This document shows positions 59,503-64,000 of a stretch of DNA of 64,000 nt, in pieces (position 1 is the first letter of the stretch; each line of letters begins with the position of its first letter). The notes beneath the pieces are model-generated. The model had not been told where the DNA came from, ran no database searches, and saw only the letters and a list, made by a program, of their open reading frames with translations. The DNA lies in NCBI RefSeq assembly GCF_017874735.1, contig NZ_JAGGLV010000023.1, positions 1 to 64,000 of the forward strand, written 5' to 3'. Position numbers and translations under genes: made by a program. Source of the stretch: Paenibacillus silagei. GTDB lineage: Bacteria; Bacillota; Bacilli; Paenibacillales; Paenibacillaceae.

Positions 59503-62500
59503 ATGGAAATATCCGCTCAGAATGATGATCTTAGAGACCTCGATATTGCCATTATCGGAATGGACTGCCAGGTTCCGGGAGCAGATAACGTAATGCAGTA
59601 TTGGGAGAATCTGTGCAATGGGACGGAGTCGCTTACCTTCTTCACCGATGAGGAGCTTCGGGCAGCAGGGGTACCGGAAGAACTGCTCAGCAATCCGGAG
59701 TACAGGAAGTGCGGCTTCAAAATCAATGATATTGAGCAATTTGATGCGGCGTTCTTTGGATTCACACCCAGGGAAGCGGCTCTGATGGACCCGCAGCAAA
59801 GAATTCTCCTCGAGAGCTCTTGGCGGCTGATGGAAAGTGCCGGATACCAATCGGACCAGTATGCAGGGAAGGTTGGCGTATTCGTCGGAACGGGAACCAG
59901 CAAGTATTTATTGAAGAATATTATGTCCAGTATGGATCTGGATTCCACTCCGGAGATCAGACAAATATGGATTGGGAACGATGTTCATTATGCTTCGACC
60001 ATGATTTCCTACAAGCTGAATCTGAAGGGACCGAGCGTGAACGTGCAGACTGCATGTTCCACTTCCCTGACCGCCGTAGTTCTGGGCTGTCAGGCTCTGC
60101 TGAATTATCAATGCGATATGGCCATTGCCGGAGGGAGCTCCCTGTCGCTTCCTCAGGATAGCGGTTATCTCTACATCAAAGGAGAGGTTCTCGCGGAGGA
60201 CGGACATTGCCGGCCGTTTGATAAAGATTGCAGCGGTTCATTAAGCGGCAGCGGAGTAGGAACCGTGCTGCTGAAAAGATTGGAAGATGCTGTGAACGAC
60301 CGCGATCATATCATCGCTGTCATTAAGGGAGCCGCCTTTAATAATGACGGTTCGGCAAAGGTGGGTTATTCGGCACCAAGCATTGAAGGCGAACGCAATG
60401 CGATTAAGAGCGCCCAGATCCTAAGCGAGATAGATGAAGAAACGATTACTTATATTGAGACTCATGGAACAGCGACTCCCATGGGGGACCCCATAGAGGT
60501 ACAAGCACTTACAGAAGCCTTCTCGGAAGCCACGGACAAGCTGAATTTCTGCGCCCTGGGTGCAGTTAAGGCCAATATCGGACATCTGGATTCTGCAGCA
60601 GGTACGGCCGGGTTAATTAAAACCAGTCTGATGCTCCAGAAGCAGAAGCTTGTACCCTGCATCAACTATAAAGAAACGAATTCTAACATTGATTTGCAGA
60701 ACTCGCCTTTCTATGTCAATACCCGTCTCAGAGACTGGAACCCGGATTGCGGGGTAAGAAGAGCAGGCGTCAGCTCGTTTGGCATTGGAGGGACCAATGT
60801 TCATGTAGTCCTGGAAGAAGCGATCGACACCCGCAAAGTCGAGAGTAATGAGGAATTCCAATTGCTGCTGCTATCCGCAAAGACAAAGACCGCCTATGAA
60901 GAGGTGGCCGGACAATTGCTGGATTTTGTGCAAAATAATGAAGACATTGATTACCGGAATATCCTGTATACGATGAATATCGGAAGAAAGAGACTGCCCT
61001 ATCGAGGCGGTCTGGTCTGTAACAGCAGAGAAGATCTGATTCATAAATTGGGCGGCAGCCTTCCTGCCGTGAAATCTCCAAATGAGAACGAAAAGGAAAT
61101 TGTGTTCCTGTTCCCGGGACAAGGCGTGCAGTATGTGAATATGACAAAACAACTGTACGATACGAAGCCTGTATTCCGGCATGAGCTGGATAAGTGCTTC
61201 GAAATCCTTCAGAAGCAGTTGAACTATGATTTAAGACAGCTTATCTTTGCAGATCAAGCGGATGCTAAGGGTGAGGAGACACTCACAGAAACCCGGAATA
61301 CACAGGTTGCTCTATTTGCCGTTGAGTACTGCTTGGCCAAGACTTTGATGCATTGGGGAATTACTCCCAAAGCTCTGCTGGGGCATAGTGTTGGAGAGTA
61401 CGTAGCCGCTTGTCTGGCCGGGGTATTCTCACTCGAGGATGGTCTTAGATTAATGGTCATGCGGGGCCGGATCATCCAAAGTCTGCCGGCGGGCGAAATG
61501 CTGTATGTGAACATGAACGAGCAGGAAGCGCAGGCCTATATTAACGGGAAGGTCTCACTGGCCTTGATTAATTCCGAGAACCGGGTGGTATTGGCCGGGG
61601 ATAGCGCAGCGCTGCAGGAAGTGGTCGAACAGATTACAGAGCATCGGGAGTACAGAATTCTTCACACCTCCCATGCTTTTCATTCCTATATGATGCAGGG
61701 TGCAGTGGAGGACATGCTGAAGGTGCTCCAGACGGTGACGTTCAACAAGCCGATGATCCCGATCATGTCCAATGTCACGGGAGAGTGGCTGAAGCCGGAA
61801 GAGGCGATGAGTGCTGACTATTGGATACAGCATATGCTGGGCACCGTCAGATTTAAAGATGCTGCACTTCATTTGGCACAGAAAAATTATAAATACTTCA
61901 TCGAAGTGGGTCCGGGAAAAACGCTCTCTGTCTTTATGCAGGATAATTTGAAAGACTACGCAGAGTGCCTATTGTTCCAAACGGTCCGCGGCGTTAAAAA
62001 TACGATGAATGATAATAAATTTCTGGCGGAGTTCGTAAAGAAGGCCTGGATCAGCGGACTAACCATTGATTTTGCAAAATATTACGAAGATGAAATCTTA
62101 TTCAGAACCCCTTTGCCGACGTATCCTTTTGAAAGGAAGAGACATTGGATTGAAGCTGGCAAGCAGAAGGCTTATGAAGCGGCTGGAAGCAACGGCTGGG
62201 ATAGGGAGCTCTCAGCAGACAGTGCTGTAGAAGCGGACACGATAGAGTATAACCGGCCGGATATATCGGTGGAATATGAACAGCCTGACAATGCGATTGA
62301 AGAGAGTATAGTGGAAATCCTCCAGGATATTATGGGGATCACGCCGATTGGAATCAACGATAACTTCTTTGAGCTTGGCGGACATTCTCTGATGATCACA
62401 CAAGTCGTCCTGAGAATTAAGGAACTCTATGGGATTGAATTGCAGTTGAAACTGTTTATCGAAGCACCGACTGTCAAGAATGTAGCTGACCTTGTATTGG

Positions 62501-62538
62501 AAGAGTTGTCAGAAAGCCTCGATTTGGATGCAGTCTAA
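59503..62538 (+). CDS. Type I polyketide synthase, KS-AT-carrier protein
   Basis: A 1011-aa minimal PKS module. KS: Cys 185 in QTACSTS, ETHGTATPMGDP and KANIGHLDSAAG. AT: FLFPGQGVQYVNM, nucleophile Ser 629 in GHSVGEYVAAC, and HAFHSYMM near 724, which predicts malonyl-CoA. The C-terminal carrier NFFELGGHSLMITQ (Ser 962) is of the PCP-like type often seen before a condensation domain. No reductive domains, so the beta-keto group is retained. It starts 24 bp after the first PKS with an AAGGAGG site. Confidence 0.9.
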   Translation: MEISAQNDDLRDLDIAIIGMDCQVPGADNVMQYWENLCNGTESLTFFTDEELRAAGVPEELLSNPEYRKCGFKINDIEQFDAAFFGFTPREAALMDPQQRILLESSWRLMESAGYQSDQYAGKVGVFVGTGTSKYLLKNIMSSMDLDSTPEIRQIWIGNDVHYASTMISYKLNLKGPSVNVQTACSTSLTAVVLGCQALLNYQCDMAIAGGSSLSLPQDSGYLYIKGEVLAEDGHCRPFDKDCSGSLSGSGVGTVLLKRLEDAVNDRDHIIAVIKGAAFNNDGSAKVGYSAPSIEGERNAIKSAQILSEIDEETITYIETHGTATPMGDPIEVQALTEAFSEATDKLNFCALGAVKANIGHLDSAAGTAGLIKTSLMLQKQKLVPCINYKETNSNIDLQNSPFYVNTRLRDWNPDCGVRRAGVSSFGIGGTNVHVVLEEAIDTRKVESNEEFQLLLLSAKTKTAYEEVAGQLLDFVQNNEDIDYRNILYTMNIGRKRLPYRGGLVCNSREDLIHKLGGSLPAVKSPNENEKEIVFLFPGQGVQYVNMTKQLYDTKPVFRHELDKCFEILQKQLNYDLRQLIFADQADAKGEETLTETRNTQVALFAVEYCLAKTLMHWGITPKALLGHSVGEYVAACLAGVFSLEDGLRLMVMRGRIIQSLPAGEMLYVNMNEQEAQAYINGKVSLALINSENRVVLAGDSAALQEVVEQITEHREYRILHTSHAFHSYMMQGAVEDMLKVLQTVTFNKPMIPIMSNVTGEWLKPEEAMSADYWIQHMLGTVRFKDAALHLAQKNYKYFIEVGPGKTLSVFMQDNLKDYAECLLFQTVRGVKNTMNDNKFLAEFVKKAWISGLTIDFAKYYEDEILFRTPLPTYPFERKRHWIEAGKQKAYEAAGSNGWDRELSADSAVEADTIEYNRPDISVEYEQPDNAIEESIVEILQDIMGITPIGINDNFFELGGHSLMITQVVLRIKELYGIELQLKLFIEAPTVKNVADLVLEELSESLDLDAV

Positions 62539-62564
62539 ATATGGACAGTTAGAGGTGTGGAGAG

Positions 62565-64000
62565 ATGCAGAACAACGAAAGCGGAAGCGTGAAAAACAGA
62601 GTCAATGCCTTATCGGACGCCAAGAGACTGCTGCTGGAGAGTCTCTTGGAGGAACAAAGAAAAAAGAAAAGACAGATCATCCTGCAAGACAAAGGGCTGC
62701 ATAGGGTCAGCAAGAGAGCACCGGAGTTGACAGTGTTGCCTTCCAACTATATGCAAAAGAAAATTTGGTATGTCGAACAGCTCTTCAATGAATCGATTAC
62801 GTATAATGTTTCGGGTTATGTGAAATTCCATGGAAAACTTCAAGTGGAGCTTTTGCACAAGGCCTTCAGAACGGTGGTTAAGCAGCAGGAGGTGCTGCGT
62901 TCCAAATTCAAGGGAGGACAAGGACAGCTTGAGGTTGAGCTCAGCGAAGATACCGAAGAGCCGGCCTTCAGAATGTATGATTGCTCCCAGGCAGGGATGG
63001 AAACATCGCCTGACGGTATCAGGCAAAGGATGTACACGGAAGGAATACAGCCGTTCCGGTTAGCTGAGGGCAAGCTTATTCGCCTGATCTGTTACAAGCT
63101 GAGTGAGACCGAATGGATTGGACAAATTGTTTGGCATCATATTGTATCGGACGGTTATTCAAGCGGCATTTTTATTAGAGAATTGCTTCAACAGTATGAA
63201 GCCTATGAAGGCGCAAGTATGGAACCTGTACACGAACCCGCTGTGCAATACTACGATTATGTCATTCACATGAATGACCGGATTGCCAAAGGCGAGTTCG
63301 ATCATCAGCTTAAGTTCTGGAGGGAACAATTGTCGGGCAGCAGCATGAGCTGTATGCTTCCAACGGATTACACGGCCGGTCATGGGCTTACCTATCATGG
63401 CGAACGGGTAGCTTTTTCAATCCGCAAGGAGATGAAAGTAAAACTGGAAGCTGCTGCAAAAAAACACGGGGTTACACTGTTTGTATTGTTAATGAGCGCA
63501 CTCAAAATCATGCTGCATAAGTATGTACACCAAAACGATATTATTGTCGGGGTCCCGGTTACCGGCAGAAATGAAGAGGAATGCCAGAGCATCATCGGGT
63601 GCTTCCTGAACATGCTGCCGATCCGCAGTAATATTGGTGAAGAGCAACAATTATTCGATTATATCCAGGCGGAGAATGCCCAGGTGATGCAGGCCTTGAA
63701 GCATCAGGATTTGCCGTTTGATTTTATAGTAGAGGACTTGAAGGTAGAAAGAGATTTGCTGTCCACCCCGATCTATCAGGTGGTGTTCAGTTATGAGACC
63801 AATGCGTTAAAGGATATTACAACAAAGGATTTCTACATAGAGTTCGAAGAACTGGATTTAAAAACGGCCAAGGTTGATCTGGCGCTGGAAGTCAATGATG
63901 AAAAGGATGGGTTAAGCGCCTGGTTTGAGTATAAATCGGATAAATTCTCCCGGGAGCGGATTGAAAAGATTAAGGATTATTATCTGAATATTCTGCAATT
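62565..64000 (+). CDS. Nonribosomal peptide synthetase, N-terminal condensation domain (partial)
   Basis: The frame is open from ATG 62565 (after AGAGGTG) to the window end, 478 codons. A helical, charged N-terminus (residues 14-36, SDAKRLLLESLLEEQRKKK) is likely the docking/linker part; then a condensation domain: the PSNYMQKKIWYVEQ core, HHIVSDG at 191-197 (HHxxxDG), the bridging GVPVTGRNEEE and FLNMLPIRSNIG, and QVVFSYETN. It would join the polyketide from the previous carrier to an amino acid bound further along. Adenylation and thiolation domains, if present, lie beyond the window. Confidence 0.88.
   Translation, partial: MQNNESGSVKNRVNALSDAKRLLLESLLEEQRKKKRQIILQDKGLHRVSKRAPELTVLPSNYMQKKIWYVEQLFNESITYNVSGYVKFHGKLQVELLHKAFRTVVKQQEVLRSKFKGGQGQLEVELSEDTEEPAFRMYDCSQAGMETSPDGIRQRMYTEGIQPFRLAEGKLIRLICYKLSETEWIGQIVWHHIVSDGYSSGIFIRELLQQYEAYEGASMEPVHEPAVQYYDYVIHMNDRIAKGEFDHQLKFWREQLSGSSMSCMLPTDYTAGHGLTYHGERVAFSIRKEMKVKLEAAAKKHGVTLFVLLMSALKIMLHKYVHQNDIIVGVPVTGRNEEECQSIIGCFLNMLPIRSNIGEEQQLFDYIQAENAQVMQALKHQDLPFDFIVEDLKVERDLLSTPIYQVVFSYETNALKDITTKDFYIEFEELDLKTAKVDLALEVNDEKDGLSAWFEYKSDKFSRERIEKIKDYYLNILQ

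Overview
The window looks like a Paenibacillus-type chromosome (Bacillota, roughly 50-55 % G+C). Reasons: Bacillus-like orthologues (yhaO/yhaN, ykvI, yqzE, yqhG/yqhH, mrp, cydABDC), strong AGGAGG ribosome binding sites, TTG/GTG starts, many intrinsic terminators, and intergenic palindromic repeats of a kind I associate with Paenibacillus. The genus call is inference; no rRNA is present to confirm it.

Layout. 1-365: the 3' end of a group II intron, then palindromic repeats and a terminator. 602-9142: an RNA m5C methyltransferase (minus strand), a GT4 glycosyltransferase, the YhaO/YhaN DNA-repair pair, and a YkvI-like membrane protein (minus strand). 9203-16576: xpt behind a structured leader, small conserved genes, an SDR plus an AlkZ-related protein, a 51-bp tandem repeat array, tRNA-Leu(CAG), a MazG-like protein, a TetR regulator broken by a nonsense codon facing a ketopantoate-reductase-like gene, and a lipoprotein. 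16631-21936: an apparent catabolic or transport locus (carrier, hydantoinase/oxoprolinase-like ATPase, HEXXH protein, GntR regulator) with four operator-like repeats upstream. 21988-34521: mainly minus-strand housekeeping and accessory genes, including PadR + DUF2812, a BrkB-family protein, a divergent MerR/SDR pair with matching 19-bp-spacer promoters, a YibQ-like deacetylase facing a CwlD-like amidase, YqzE, a second 51-bp-period repeat, and YqhH-YqhG.

34791-53747: nrdJ, the B12-dependent ribonucleotide reductase, interrupted by a 376-residue LAGLIDADG intein placed immediately before the thiyl-radical cysteine; then a Mrp Na+/H+ antiporter operon with a USP-domain gene and a fused MrpA-MrpB; a type B carboxylesterase; and the cydABDC cytochrome bd operon.

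53794-64000: the start of a biosynthetic gene cluster. A cis-AT type I PKS (KS-AT-DH-KR-ACP) is followed by a second PKS protein (KS-AT-carrier) and by a protein starting with an NRPS condensation domain that runs off the window. Two ketide extensions would therefore be handed to a peptide assembly line. This cluster, the nrdJ intein and the repeat arrays are the most interesting content.
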